Assembly: GCA_947628545.1 (NCBI GenBank)
Contig: CANRAJ010000005.1
Coordinates: 1-32,928, forward strand
Length of the DNA: 32,928 nt
Origin: an uncultured Bacilli bacterium
Lineage (GTDB): Bacteria; Bacillota_I; Bacilli_A; RF39; UBA660
Direction of reading: 5' to 3'
The translations under genes and the position numbers were made by a program. Under the pieces are notes generated by a model. The model was not told the origin of the DNA. It saw only the letters and a program-made list of their open reading frames with translations, and made no database searches. This document shows, piece after piece, positions 16,719-25,080 of the stretch; the stretch's first letter is position 1, and each line of letters starts with the position of its first letter.

Positions 16719-16865
16719 GTCTAGAGGATAAGTTTATTATGTATAAAACCGACTAAGATAGAAAATTGGGAATCTAATTGACTGTGGTGTAGAAGACTTT
16801 TCCATTAAGTGAAAAAGGATCCTAAAGCAGTTCATGTGATGCCCACCTGCCGAGTGCGGGTTTTT
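16719..16865 (+). ncRNA. ssrS: Probable 6S RNA
   Basis: A stretch of about 147 bases without a credible reading frame, between a strong promoter and an intrinsic terminator (ACCTGC-CGAGT-GCGGGT plus T-run, 16845-16865). It can fold into a long interrupted rod: GGGAATC (16769-) with GATGCCC, GACTG with CAGTT, then CTTTT with AAAAG, leaving an internal bubble. That is the style of 6S RNA, which mimics an open promoter and sequesters RNA polymerase. Its place directly upstream of tcdA matches the 6S neighbourhood I recall for other Firmicutes. A covariance-model search has not been done. Confidence 0.55.
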
Positions 16866-16917
16866 ATCTAAAATAGACTTACCTTTGGACTTTTTTTATG
16901 TTTAATGAGGTGTTTTT

Positions 16918-17592
16918 ATGTTTGAGCGAATAATTTCCTTAATTGGATCCGAAAATCTTGCTAAGATTCAAAAACAACGGATTTTAATTGTGGGTCTTGG
17001 CGGAGTAGGGGGCATAGCAGCCGAAACTCTCGTTCGTAGTGGCATTAAAGATCTTACCATTATTGATGGCGACACTTTTGATGCCAGTAATTTAAACCGG
17101 CAAATACTTTCATTTAGTGGTAATATTGGCCAAAGTAAAGTAAAAGTAGGGAAACAATATTTCCAAAATATTAATCCTGACTGCCAAATTGAGGCCATAG
17201 ATGCTTTTTTAACGGATAATAACCGAGATTTATTAAAAGAATACGATTATATTATCGATGCTTGTGATACCATTAATACTAAGCTTTTACTTATAAAATA
17301 TGCTAAGGAAAAAAATATTAAAATAATTACGGCTTTAGGAATGGGCAAAAAACTCGATCCCAGTTTAGTTAAAATTACCACGCTTGATAAAACTTTTAAT
17401 GATCCTTTAGCCAAGAATCTGCGGTTACTTATAAGAAAACATAATTTAAATAGTAAAATACCCGTAGTTTTTTCTTCTGAAAAACCATTAAATAAAGATA
17501 AAGAAATTGCCTCAATGATGCCCGTTCCCGCAACAGCGGGCATATATTTGGCCTCTTACGTTATTAATGATATTCTAAAAAAAGAAAAATAA
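16918..17592 (+). CDS. tcdA: tRNA threonylcarbamoyladenosine dehydratase (ThiF/E1-like)
   Basis: 224 residues. It converts t6A37 of ANN-decoding tRNAs to the cyclic form using ATP. The ATP-binding Rossmann motif G-L-G-G-V-G-G (about residue 26), D-G-D-x-F-D-x-S-N-L-N-R-Q (about 50-62) and the late P-V-P-A-T-A-G-I motif are typical of the TcdA/CsdL branch of the E1-like family. It is slightly shorter than E. coli TcdA (about 268). ATG follows GAGGTG. It ends in a terminator shared with gpsA. Confidence 0.88.
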   Translation: MFERIISLIGSENLAKIQKQRILIVGLGGVGGIAAETLVRSGIKDLTIIDGDTFDASNLNRQILSFSGNIGQSKVKVGKQYFQNINPDCQIEAIDAFLTDNNRDLLKEYDYIIDACDTINTKLLLIKYAKEKNIKIITALGMGKKLDPSLVKITTLDKTFNDPLAKNLRLLIRKHNLNSKIPVVFSSEKPLNKDKEIASMMPVPATAGIYLASYVINDILKKEK

Positions 17593-17614
17593 AGATTAAT
17601 TAACCTTTATTTTT
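17585..17614. terminator. Bidirectional terminator between tcdA and gpsA
   Basis: AAAAATAAAG (17585-17594) and CTTTATTTTT (17605-17614) are perfect complements around a 10-base loop. Each strand ends in a T-run, and the stop codons of both genes lie inside the hairpin. Confidence 0.8.
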
Positions 17615-18581
17615 TAGCAATTAAGAATTTGGCTAAATTTTGGGGATCTTCTTCATTATAGACAATATTATGAATGACATTAATTAAAGGAATATCAATG
17701 CTTTTATGCTTTAACAATTTATAAACAACATCCAAAGTGTAATATCCTTCAACTGTGTTATTTACTAGGTATTCTTTAATTTTTTTAGAATCTTTAGTTT
17801 GGCCAATGGTAAAGCCAAAGGAAAAATTTCGACTTTTATGGCTCATACAAGTAAGCATTAAATCTCCAACTCCGGCAAATGATAAAATCGTTTTGGGATT
17901 ACCCCCTAAAGAGGAGATTATTTCTTTAATATCATGTAAAGATTCATTAATTAAAAAAGATTGCGTTGATTCCGAATATCCTAGACCACTTAAAATGCCT
18001 GAGGCAATGGCAATACAGTTTTTCACTGAACCGCATAACTGAATACCGATTATATCCTTGCAAGGACGAAGCTTTAATTTTTCATTAGGTAAACACTTCA
18101 TGATTATTCGTTCGCTTTTTTTGCTTAAACTGGCAATGGCAAGTGCTGCTGGTTCACCATTAATCATATCCACAGCAAATGTCGGTCCTGAAATAACAGC
18201 AATGTTTTTCGTATGCAAAATATCTATTAAAACATTTGATAATAATTCTTCTCGTGTTTCCTCAATACCTTTAGAAGCAATACAGATAACCATTTTCTTA
18301 TGGTAGAATGGTTTAATCTTTTGGGCAACAATATCGACAAATTTCGAAGCGCAAGTAATAAAAATTACTTCAGCACCAACCATTGCTTCTTCATAAGAAT
18401 TTGTTAAATTAATATTTTGAGGAATCTTTACATCCGCAATTGTCTTTAATTGATGGGTTTTACGAAACTTTTGCACCAATTCAGGATTTTCACTCCACAT
18501 CATAATTTCATTATTATTCTTGGCTAATTCTAAAGCCAAGGCCAAACCGTAAATCCCGGTTCCAATCATACATATTTTCAT
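17607..18581 (-). CDS. gpsA: Glycerol-3-phosphate dehydrogenase [NAD(P)+]
   Basis: 324 residues, normal for GpsA. It reduces dihydroxyacetone phosphate to sn-glycerol-3-phosphate for membrane phospholipids. Visible are the N-terminal G-T-G-I-Y-G dinucleotide fold, A-S-K-G-I-E (about residue 103), S-G-P-T-F-A (about 134), the catalytic-Lys region G-S-V-K-N (about 185), G-V-G-D-L-M-L-T-C (about 247) and N-T-V-E-G-Y. The start codon overlaps the rarA stop (ATGA), so gpsA is translated in one operon with rarA. Confidence 0.94.
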   Translation of the reverse strand: MKICMIGTGIYGLALALELAKNNNEIMMWSENPELVQKFRKTHQLKTIADVKIPQNINLTNSYEEAMVGAEVIFITCASKFVDIVAQKIKPFYHKKMVICIASKGIEETREELLSNVLIDILHTKNIAVISGPTFAVDMINGEPAALAIASLSKKSERIIMKCLPNEKLKLRPCKDIIGIQLCGSVKNCIAIASGILSGLGYSESTQSFLINESLHDIKEIISSLGGNPKTILSFAGVGDLMLTCMSHKSRNFSFGFTIGQTKDSKKIKEYLVNNTVEGYYTLDVVYKLLKHKSIDIPLINVIHNIVYNEEDPQNLAKFLIAKK

Positions 18582-19777
18582 TTTTCACCCTTCATTTCTT
18601 TATGCAAATTATTTAAATTAATTTCAACTTTATTTGGTTTCATTTGATAATAACGCCGATTTTTTAAATTAGCCGGTAAATATTCTTGTTTCACATAATC
18701 ATTTTTATAATTATGCGGATATTTGTAATCCGGACTAGTAGTTTTAATGTGATTTGGTACATTACCCGTATTACCTTTATGAATATCGTTTAAGGCCTCA
18801 TCAATCGCCATAATCGCACTATTACTTTTAGGCGATAAGGCCATTTCAATTACAATTTCACCTAAAGGAATCCTGGCCTCAGGTAGACCAACTAAATCCG
18901 CCGCATGAATAGCCGCCATTAGACGAGGCCCAATGCCCGGATTAGCCAAGCCAATATCTTCATAAGCAATAACCGAAAGCCGCCGGAAAATACTATCAAG
19001 ATCACCGGCCTCAATTAAACGGGCTAAATAGTGCAAAGAAGCATCGACATCGCTACCGCGAATTGATTTTTGTAAAGCACTTAAAACATCGTAATGGCCA
19101 TCTTCATTAGCATCGTGAAAAAAGGCCGGTTTATTATTAATTTCTTGGACTAAACTTAAATCTATTTGTTTATCTTCACTCGAATAGTAGCAAACTTCAA
19201 GTAAATTAAGGGCAAAACGAATATCGCCACTGGCTAAATTAGCAATGTAATTTAGGGCCTCAGTACTAACTTTTATTTTAGGTAAAAATTTCATGGCCCG
19301 GTTAAGACCCTTAATAATATCATCTTTAGTTAATTCTTTTAATTCAAATATTTGACAACGACTCCGAATTGCCGGATTAATTTTATGATAGGGATTACTA
19401 GTCGTTAGCCCAATTAAAATAATTGTTCCTTTTTCAATATGGGGAAGGAGGATATCTTGTTTATCTTTATTCATTCGATGAAATTCATCAATGATTAAAA
19501 CTAATTCTCCGTTTAATTTGGCTTCCGCAATCGCGGCATCAAAATCACTTTTATTATTGCTGGTTGCATTCATAAACTTGGCTCTTAAGTTTAATTCATT
19601 GACTAAAGCATAGGCAATAGATGTCTTGCCAATTCCTGGTTTACCATATAAAATCATTGAAAAAATTTTCTTGTTTTTGACAAGATTAGAAAGGATTTTA
19701 TTAGAACCGACCAAATGTTGTTGGCCTAAGACTTCCGCAAGACAAGTAGGCCGTAATTTATCAGCTAAAATTTCCAT
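18578..19777 (-). CDS. rarA: Replication-associated recombination AAA+ ATPase RarA/MgsA
   Basis: 399 residues. Walker A G-K-P-G-I-G-K-T-S (about residue 45), Walker B L-I-I-D-E-F-H-R (about 94), sensor 1 T-T-S-N-P (about 128) and R-S-R-C, then the clamp-loader-like helical and tetramerisation domains. RarA acts at stalled replication forks together with SSB. The usual D-E-V/I-H-R is D-E-F-H-R here. GAGGTAG precedes the ATG. It is divergent from xerD; the tcdA-rarA neighbourhood resembles yrvM-yrvN of Bacillus. Confidence 0.93.
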   Translation of the reverse strand: MEILADKLRPTCLAEVLGQQHLVGSNKILSNLVKNKKIFSMILYGKPGIGKTSIAYALVNELNLRAKFMNATSNNKSDFDAAIAEAKLNGELVLIIDEFHRMNKDKQDILLPHIEKGTIILIGLTTSNPYHKINPAIRSRCQIFELKELTKDDIIKGLNRAMKFLPKIKVSTEALNYIANLASGDIRFALNLLEVCYYSSEDKQIDLSLVQEINNKPAFFHDANEDGHYDVLSALQKSIRGSDVDASLHYLARLIEAGDLDSIFRRLSVIAYEDIGLANPGIGPRLMAAIHAADLVGLPEARIPLGEIVIEMALSPKSNSAIMAIDEALNDIHKGNTGNVPNHIKTTSPDYKYPHNYKNDYVKQEYLPANLKNRRYYQMKPNKVEINLNNLHKEMKGEK

Positions 19778-19793
19778 ACTACCTCACCATTTA

Positions 19794-19854
19794 ATTATAC
19801 CATAAAATAGGGGTGAAAAAATAACTTTATCGTTTTTTTATTTTGCGCTATAAT
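19794..19854. promoter_or_regulatory. Back-to-back promoters for rarA (minus) and xerD (plus)
   Basis: Minus strand: TGG-TATAAT, an extended -10, at 19794-19799. Plus strand: TTTATC at 19826-19831, a 17-bp spacer and TATAAT at 19849-19854. Both -10 boxes are perfect; both -35 boxes are weak. Confidence 0.65.
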
Positions 19855-19872
19855 TAAAGTACGAGGTTGCAA

Positions 19873-20751
19873 ATGAATGATAAGAATATTCAAGATTATC
19901 TAGATTATTTAAAATACGAACGAAAACTAGCAAAAAATACCTATGATTCTTATTATGAAAATTTAAAACAAGTTACCACTTATTTTGCCAATCAAAATAT
20001 TTTATTTTTAACCAAGGATAATATTCGCCAATTTTTAGGACAAATGGAATGTAGTGCCAAAACTAAGGCCCATTATCTTACCGTTTTAAACTCTTTTTAT
20101 AATTACATGATTTTGGTAGAAAAACTTACTAAAAATCCTTGTACGGCCATTAAAATGCCGAAAATTGAAAAGAAACTACCTAATTACTTAACGATAGAAG
20201 AGGTGGACCGCCTTTTAGATATTCAGTGCCTAAAACCTTTAGATTACCGCAATAAAGCGATGCTAGAAACATTGTATGCCACGGGAACTCGCATTAGTGA
20301 ATTAATTAATTTAAAATTTAACGAAATTAGTTTTGATGATTGTACCATTAGAATAATGGGGAAGGGGAAGAAAGAGCGAATTATTCCCATTGGGGATGTG
20401 GCTTTAAATTATTTAAAGTTATATATTAATGATTATCGACGGTTTCTTTTAAAAAACAATACTGATTATATTTTCTTAAATAAAAATGGCGATCCCATTA
20501 GTCGCGTTGGTTTTTTTAAAATATTAAAAGAACTTTGTCGCAAAGCGGGAATAAAAAAAGATGTTTCACCCCATACTTTACGTCATTCTTTTGCCACCCA
20601 TCTTTTAAATAATGGGGCGGATTTGCGAATAATCCAAGAATTATTAGGTCATGAAAACTTAAGCACCACTGAAATATATTCTCATATTTCCAATAAAAAA
20701 CTCGAAGAAGATTATCAAAATCATCCTCGAGCTAAAATAGAAAAAGAATAG
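19873..20751 (+). CDS. xerD: Tyrosine recombinase XerD-like
   Basis: 292 residues. N-terminal SAM-like core-binding domain (about 1-85) and C-terminal catalytic domain with the full set: Arg in A-T-G-T-R-I-S-E-L (about 143), Lys in G-K-G-K-K-E-R, H-T-L-R-H (about 240), G-H-E-N and the Tyr nucleophile in E-I-Y-S-H. It resolves chromosome dimers at dif with its partner. Because a prophage boundary lies only 0.5 kb away, a phage integrase was considered, but the length and motifs are those of a housekeeping Xer. ATG 19873 is preceded by ACGAGG; the TTG at 19867 is too close to that site. Confidence 0.88.
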   Translation: MNDKNIQDYLDYLKYERKLAKNTYDSYYENLKQVTTYFANQNILFLTKDNIRQFLGQMECSAKTKAHYLTVLNSFYNYMILVEKLTKNPCTAIKMPKIEKKLPNYLTIEEVDRLLDIQCLKPLDYRNKAMLETLYATGTRISELINLKFNEISFDDCTIRIMGKGKKERIIPIGDVALNYLKLYINDYRRFLLKNNTDYIFLNKNGDPISRVGFFKILKELCRKAGIKKDVSPHTLRHSFATHLLNNGADLRIIQELLGHENLSTTEIYSHISNKKLEEDYQNHPRAKIEKE

Positions 20752-20777
20752 AAATAAAGTAAATTATTATTTCCTAA

Positions 20778-20906
20778 CTATCTACTTTCTGAATTACGAG
20801 CATTATTTCTAGCTGAATTGCGGGCACTATTTTTGGATTTATTATTAGCTTTGTTACTGCATCTAGATTGATTATTAGCTCTATTATTATTTCTTGCGTT
20901 ACTCAT
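20778..20906 (-). CDS. 42-residue Asn/Arg/Ser-rich peptide
   Basis: The ATG at 20906 has a strong GGGAGGT ribosome-binding site upstream (minus strand) and the frame ends with TAG at 20778-20780. The product is made almost entirely of N, R, S, A and K with one Cys, and carries near-repeats (N-S-A-R-N, S-A-R-N-N-A-R-N-S). It is basic and low-complexity, with no hydrophobic segment, and resembles small nucleic-acid-binding or acid-soluble spore-type peptides only in composition. It is convergent with xerD. The function is unknown. Confidence 0.7.
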   Translation of the reverse strand: MSNARNNNRANNQSRCSNKANNKSKNSARNSARNNARNSESR

Positions 20907-20977
20907 ATTTTTCTTACCTCCCAATATTATTATGGTTTAATTTAAGGTATTAATTCATATAATTTAGGGGTGATGGT

Positions 20978-21250
20978 ATGGAAATAATTGGTGCTTTATT
21001 AATTTCAACTCTAGCCGGACTTTCCACCGTTTTAGGGGGATTAGTCATTCTTTTTAAATTTAAGGAAGAAAATATTACCAAATTTATTACGGCTTCTTTA
21101 GCCTTTTCTTTAAGTATTATGATTGGGATTAGTATTACCGATTTAATTCCTGAATCAACCTACATTTTATTGCAGACTTATGGTTTAACCAAAGGAATTA
21201 TTTTATGTCTTATTTTATTTGTCATAGGTATTATTTTAATAAAATATTAG
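20978..21250 (+). pseudogene. ZIP-family divalent metal transporter, truncated after about 90 residues
   Basis: The start (GGGGTGATGGT then ATG) is normal, and the first residues, L-L-I-S-T-L-A-G-L-S-T-V-L-G-G, followed by F-S-L-S-I-M-I-G-I-S and D-L-I-P-E-S, match the N-terminal two membrane helices of ZIP transporters (usually about 250-270 residues). Only three hydrophobic segments remain before TAG at 21248-21250. Right after this the sequence changes to minus-strand phage genes, and the frame overlaps the end of the first phage gene. I read this as a chromosomal gene cut by insertion or rearrangement, with the rest lying beyond the window or lost. It is not expected to transport. Confidence 0.75.
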
Positions 21251-21464
21251 GCAATAATTCTATAAAACCAGTATCTCCATTAAATAATTCAACTGGGAAG
21301 TCTTCTTTTTCACTTTGATAAACAATGTTGTTTCCCATATCATAGACCGTTAGACGATAAGCATTAACTCGGTCAGAAGTGTTCATTACGAGCGATATTT
21401 CTTCAACTGAATTGGCGTCTATTGATTTGTATGTTGGTTGGATGCTTCGTGGTTGATATATCAT
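21231..21464 (-). CDS. Phage tail-associated protein, N-terminal fragment
   Basis: 77 residues starting M-I-Y-Q-P-R-S-I-Q-P. The region has an Ig/fibronectin-like look (S-V-E-E-I-S-L-V-M-N, A-Y-R-L-T-V-Y-D) and ends shortly after F-N-G-D-T-G. I recall similar openings on much longer phage tail proteins in which this domain is followed by more repeats, so the gene is probably cut at the same junction that cuts the ZIP gene; its last few codons overlap that gene's 3' end. It lies 4 bases downstream of the S74 tail gene in the same direction and has an AGGAGG-type site upstream. Confidence 0.6.
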   Translation of the reverse strand: MIYQPRSIQPTYKSIDANSVEEISLVMNTSDRVNAYRLTVYDMGNNIVYQSEKEDFPVELFNGDTGFIELLPNILLK

Positions 21465-21468
21465 TTAT

Positions 21469-23400
21469 CTATTCCTCCTTTCCTAATTGTTTTTCAAGAT
21501 AATCTACTTTTTGTTGTAGGGCTTTAAGACAAGTTAATAAATATTTGTCTAACACATTAGAATCATATTCTTTGTATTCAATAATGTCTTCCCCAAGATT
21601 TTCTTTATCAAAATTTTCTTCATCCATAACAGATGGGTCGATTGTCCCATTGTCTGAAACTTTAGCATATAGCGTTTCTAATTTAAAGAATTTGTCATAG
21701 TTTGGTAGGGCTTCTAAATCATCAATTATGAACCCATATTGGTGTTTGTCTTTATATAATTTGTATTTGTAATCATAACTACAAATGTCGATTGATTTTA
21801 ATAGTTGATATGCTTCGTCATAGTCTTGACTCTTAAATGGCGTTATTTTCTCTTTTAAGATTCTTGATGACGCTTGACCTTCACTGGTTTGAACACGTCC
21901 AGAAGATAAGTTATTACCAGATGCCCATACTGATGCAGAACCATTCGCATTAAGTTCTATCTTCGACCATAAATAAATGTTGCAGCCGTTTGATGATGCC
22001 ATTTCAACACCATCGTCAGCATAAATGTTCATTTGATTAGTTGCCCCACGAGATGTATCTTGATAGCAACGAATATAACCAACTGACGTACCCGTGCTTG
22101 TGATAGATTGCGAACTTCTGAATGTTACGCCCGTTCCACCACCTCGACAGATATTCAAGGCACTGACATATGGATGGGTTATATCAGGAACACTGCCATA
22201 TCCGGGTCCCATTACGAAGAAGCCGGCATTATTTGTTAATTCAAGATGTCCACCAGAATAAATCTTTACATAGTTGCCGCAAGTTAAGTTCGATGCACTT
22301 ATTGTTCCACCACTTATACGAGCCGCACTCATCGTTCCGGATGTGATACGAGCAGCACTCATTGAGCCAGACGTAATGTTGCTGGCACTAAGATTTGTTA
22401 TATTAACATTGTTACCATTGATTGTTCCACCATAGATACGGTCAGCACTCATTGTACCGGACGTAATTTTACCAGCACTTAGGTTTGGTATACGGGCTTC
22501 ATTAAATGTCCCTGAGGTTACGTTAGCGGCTGCTACATTCAAAGTCCCATTGACTATTGAACAACCACCAATCGTACCAGCATTGGCTGTTATTGTACCC
22601 GTTATGGTGGCTTGTGACGCCGTTAGAGCACCGGCAGTTGTAACGGTGAAGTTTTGTCCTAAAGTGATAGAACCGCCCGTTACAGTTAAATTTGAACAAG
22701 TAACGGCACCTGCTCGAGTTACTCTAAATGGTGCAGAACCCGGTGCATCATTACCAGCCCATATCGCATAATTAACGCCAGACGTTCCGCTATCAAGTCC
22801 CACATAATTGGCACCAGTACCGCTATACAAGCGTGTTGCACCAAGAGACCATCCGCCTATCTTACCGGCGGTTGCTGTAATCGAACCTTCTTTGGTGACA
22901 CTAAAATAAGGTGATGTGATAGTAATTCCTTTTGTACCATTCAAAACGATATTCATACCATCCAAGTTAATGTTGTCGGCTACGATAGTGAAGGCTGTAC
23001 CTAAAGACGCATCTCTTTCAAGAGTGGTTGTAACAATGCGGTCGCCTTCGACTTTAAGAACAACTTCGCCAGCCAATTTGGTTAGTTGGTCGGCGTTACC
23101 TTCAACATTGGTTCCGTGTTTAAGAGCAACCCAAGAATTGGTAAGAGAACCGCTTTTGGTTTCTATTTCAACTGAGTCACCAACATAAAGGGCTTCGCCA
23201 CATTTGTTTAATACATTAGTTAATAAAATATCTCTATTAGGAGGCAAATATACATCTACCGTGCCATCATCATTAACTTTTTGTACTATGGCGGCTCTAT
23301 AAGTTGGGAATCCATTTTTCTTTATTTCATCTTTCGCAATATCTTTGATAACGTCTCGTAGGCTTTCTAGGTCTCGAGTACGATATTTGTTTCCTAACAT
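21469..23400 (-). CDS. Phage tail fibre with C-terminal S74 intramolecular chaperone
   Basis: 643 residues from ATG 23400, which has AAGGAGG upstream; in-frame starts further up overlap the transposase terminator. The N-terminus contains a small beta domain (about 30-110). The middle is a long Gly/Thr/Ser-rich beta region with repeated I-T-S-G-T-M-S-A-x-R-I units (about 300-370), typical of trimeric fibres. The C-terminus has S-S-R-I-L-K-E-K-I (about 515), Y-G-F-I-I-D-D-L and a final coiled coil (A-L-Q-Q-K-V-D-Y-L-E-K-Q), the layout of peptidase S74 chaperones that help the fibre trimerise and then cut themselves off at the Ser using the nearby Lys. It is likely a host-recognition fibre. Confidence 0.85.
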   Translation of the reverse strand: MLGNKYRTRDLESLRDVIKDIAKDEIKKNGFPTYRAAIVQKVNDDGTVDVYLPPNRDILLTNVLNKCGEALYVGDSVEIETKSGSLTNSWVALKHGTNVEGNADQLTKLAGEVVLKVEGDRIVTTTLERDASLGTAFTIVADNINLDGMNIVLNGTKGITITSPYFSVTKEGSITATAGKIGGWSLGATRLYSGTGANYVGLDSGTSGVNYAIWAGNDAPGSAPFRVTRAGAVTCSNLTVTGGSITLGQNFTVTTAGALTASQATITGTITANAGTIGGCSIVNGTLNVAAANVTSGTFNEARIPNLSAGKITSGTMSADRIYGGTINGNNVNITNLSASNITSGSMSAARITSGTMSAARISGGTISASNLTCGNYVKIYSGGHLELTNNAGFFVMGPGYGSVPDITHPYVSALNICRGGGTGVTFRSSQSITSTGTSVGYIRCYQDTSRGATNQMNIYADDGVEMASSNGCNIYLWSKIELNANGSASVWASGNNLSSGRVQTSEGQASSRILKEKITPFKSQDYDEAYQLLKSIDICSYDYKYKLYKDKHQYGFIIDDLEALPNYDKFFKLETLYAKVSDNGTIDPSVMDEENFDKENLGEDIIEYKEYDSNVLDKYLLTCLKALQQKVDYLEKQLGKEE

Positions 23401-23425
23401 ATTTTTACCTCCTTCCATAGGGCAT

Positions 23426-23450
23426 AAAAAAAGCAACTACTTTAAGTAGT
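23426..23450 (-). terminator. Intrinsic terminator after the transposase gene
   Basis: ACTACTT/AAGTAGT dyad at 23436-23450, followed on the minus strand by T7 (23426-23432). The transposase stop codon lies within it, so the S74 fibre gene must be read from its own signal or by readthrough. Confidence 0.7.
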
Positions 23451-24968
23451 CACTAAAAATCCTTCTTCTGTTATTTCTATATTCTTGTTATACCAATTTA
23501 ATAATTTAGTCATTCGTCTTCTAATCTCGGACGTCTTTTCAATAGATGATATTAAGAACAGGTTTGGATATTCTTGTTTAATTTGTACTTGGACAAAAGG
23601 TGGGAGAGAGTCATATCGTTCTTTTAATAATTGTTTTCTTCTACGTGCTTTTGCTTCAGGTGAGCGAGGTTTCTTTGGATATTGCCTTGGCACACATATA
23701 TTAACGTCTTTACTTTTTGTAGCATCTTTTAACATATCCATAACATCTTCTACGGTGTTTTCAATTCTATCACGATAATCTTTGTAGCCATTACCATAAG
23801 GCTTTATTCCTATGGCTTTCCGTTCTTCTAGTATATCATCTTGTCTCTTACAGAAATTTGGTTTCGCTTGATAATTCTTTCGCAAGATACCATAGACTGG
23901 TTTATCACTACACATAATATCTTCTAATGTTATGTCTTTAATATCTACATCATCAAATTGTTCTGGCAGTATCATTCTATAATCTTTTAAATCATATGTT
24001 TTATTTCCAAATCTTCCCATACGGCGTATGTCTATAACTTGAGGTGAGAATACACCTTGATATAAAATATCATCGATTGCTTTTTCAAAGTCAGTATGAT
24101 TATATCTAAAATCACTTTCAATTAAGTAACCATAAAGCCATTCTTTTGGTAAGTTTGAATGAGTAGAATAATACATCTTTTTAACAATACCCCAATATCC
24201 TTCTATACCATTTGTTGTATAGCCATTTTCGTTTACTCGTTGATTAATTGAATGGTCTACAGCCTCGTGCTTATATTTGCTATCAGGTTTGTCATAACGC
24301 CTATAAGTTCTAAAATCATCACTAACAATAGTTGAACCCGGCAAGATTAATTTTTCAACAAAACTGTTAATAGCATCAAACGATAGATATCTTCCTTTTT
24401 CATCTGGAATAGATGGATAAGAATAAACTCTTTTTTTAGCACCATCATAAATACCTAAGACGGCAACTTTATCTGATTTATCAAAATCTTTTTTACTGAA
24501 TCTTCCGTGGTTACTTCCACCGGTGAAAACCTCATCAATCTGGATAACACCCGAAAAGGGTTCTAAGTCATAATTGTTCATAGCCGCTTGAATTAATCTA
24601 CGCTTTGTATAAATAGAAGTATTAGACATATGCGTCTCTCTTCTTAACTGAAAATTAGAGATACTTTTTCTTGATACAAATACTTCATAAATTATATGGA
24701 ACCAATTTATAAGAGATGTTTGAGTTGATTCAAACATAGTCCCAACAAATATTGAGAAATCACGTCTACAGTTTCCACACATATAAATCTTAGGGCGGTT
24801 ATGTTTGTAAACATATTTTGAGTTACCACAATATGGACATACAATCTCCCCATTAGGGCATATATGTTCTACAATAAATTCATACACATCATTTTCTGTC
24901 TTAAATCTGTTCATAAATTCTTGAAAATTAGGTGTATTCATTATAACATCATAACCTGTTCTACACAT
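23442..24968 (-). CDS. IS1595 (ISXO2-like) DDE transposase with a long C-terminal extension
   Basis: 508 residues. N-terminal zinc ribbon C-P-Y-C ... C-G-N-C (about residues 45-66), a helix-turn-helix region, then the DDE core: Q-I-D-E-V-F (first Asp), V-S-D-D-F-R-T-Y (second Asp) and N-G-I-E-G-Y-W-G-I-V-K-K (acidic third residue region). IS1595 transposases are usually about 300 residues; here about 190 extra residues follow, rich in basic and aromatic residues (P-K-K-P-R-S-P-E-A-K-A-R-R-R-K). I see no clear terminal inverted repeats around it, so it may be an immobile or phage-borne transposase. The start at 24968 has GAGGAG upstream. Its promoter is overlapped by an RHH-type operator (25012-25041). 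Confidence 0.85.
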   Translation of the reverse strand: MCRTGYDVIMNTPNFQEFMNRFKTENDVYEFIVEHICPNGEIVCPYCGNSKYVYKHNRPKIYMCGNCRRDFSIFVGTMFESTQTSLINWFHIIYEVFVSRKSISNFQLRRETHMSNTSIYTKRRLIQAAMNNYDLEPFSGVIQIDEVFTGGSNHGRFSKKDFDKSDKVAVLGIYDGAKKRVYSYPSIPDEKGRYLSFDAINSFVEKLILPGSTIVSDDFRTYRRYDKPDSKYKHEAVDHSINQRVNENGYTTNGIEGYWGIVKKMYYSTHSNLPKEWLYGYLIESDFRYNHTDFEKAIDDILYQGVFSPQVIDIRRMGRFGNKTYDLKDYRMILPEQFDDVDIKDITLEDIMCSDKPVYGILRKNYQAKPNFCKRQDDILEERKAIGIKPYGNGYKDYRDRIENTVEDVMDMLKDATKSKDVNICVPRQYPKKPRSPEAKARRRKQLLKERYDSLPPFVQVQIKQEYPNLFLISSIEKTSEIRRRMTKLLNWYNKNIEITEEGFLVTT

Positions 24969-25011
24969 TTTAAATCACTCCTCTGACCCCTTTTTTCGGA
25001 AGTCGAGTGCT

Positions 25012-25041
25012 AATATAACACACTACGTACGTAGTTGTCAA
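25012..25041 (-). promoter_or_regulatory. Transposase promoter with operator in the spacer
   Basis: Reading the minus strand: TTGACA (25041-25036), an 18-bp spacer and TATATT (25017-25012). The spacer holds the perfect 14-bp palindrome ACTACGTACGTAGT (25022-25035). A repressor bound there would block RNA polymerase. The sequence ACTACGTACGT recurs at the RHH gene promoter. Confidence 0.8.
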
Positions 25042-25049
25042 GAAAAAAT

Positions 25050-25073
25050 TGCAAATTTTTTTAATTTTTTGCA
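25050..25073 (-). terminator. Weak terminator after the RHH gene
   Basis: TGCAAA (25050-25055) and TTTGCA (25068-25073) form a 6-bp stem with an A/T loop, followed on the minus strand by ATTTTTT. It separates the RHH transcript from the transposase promoter just downstream. Confidence 0.45.
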
Positions 25074-25080
25074 TTTTCCT

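Noticed and set aside
19873-20751. Tyrosine recombinase as the prophage integrase
   Set aside because: It lies outside the phage boundary, is convergent with a chromosomal small gene, and has XerD-type length and motifs. Integrases of this size class are usually longer with an extra arm-binding domain.
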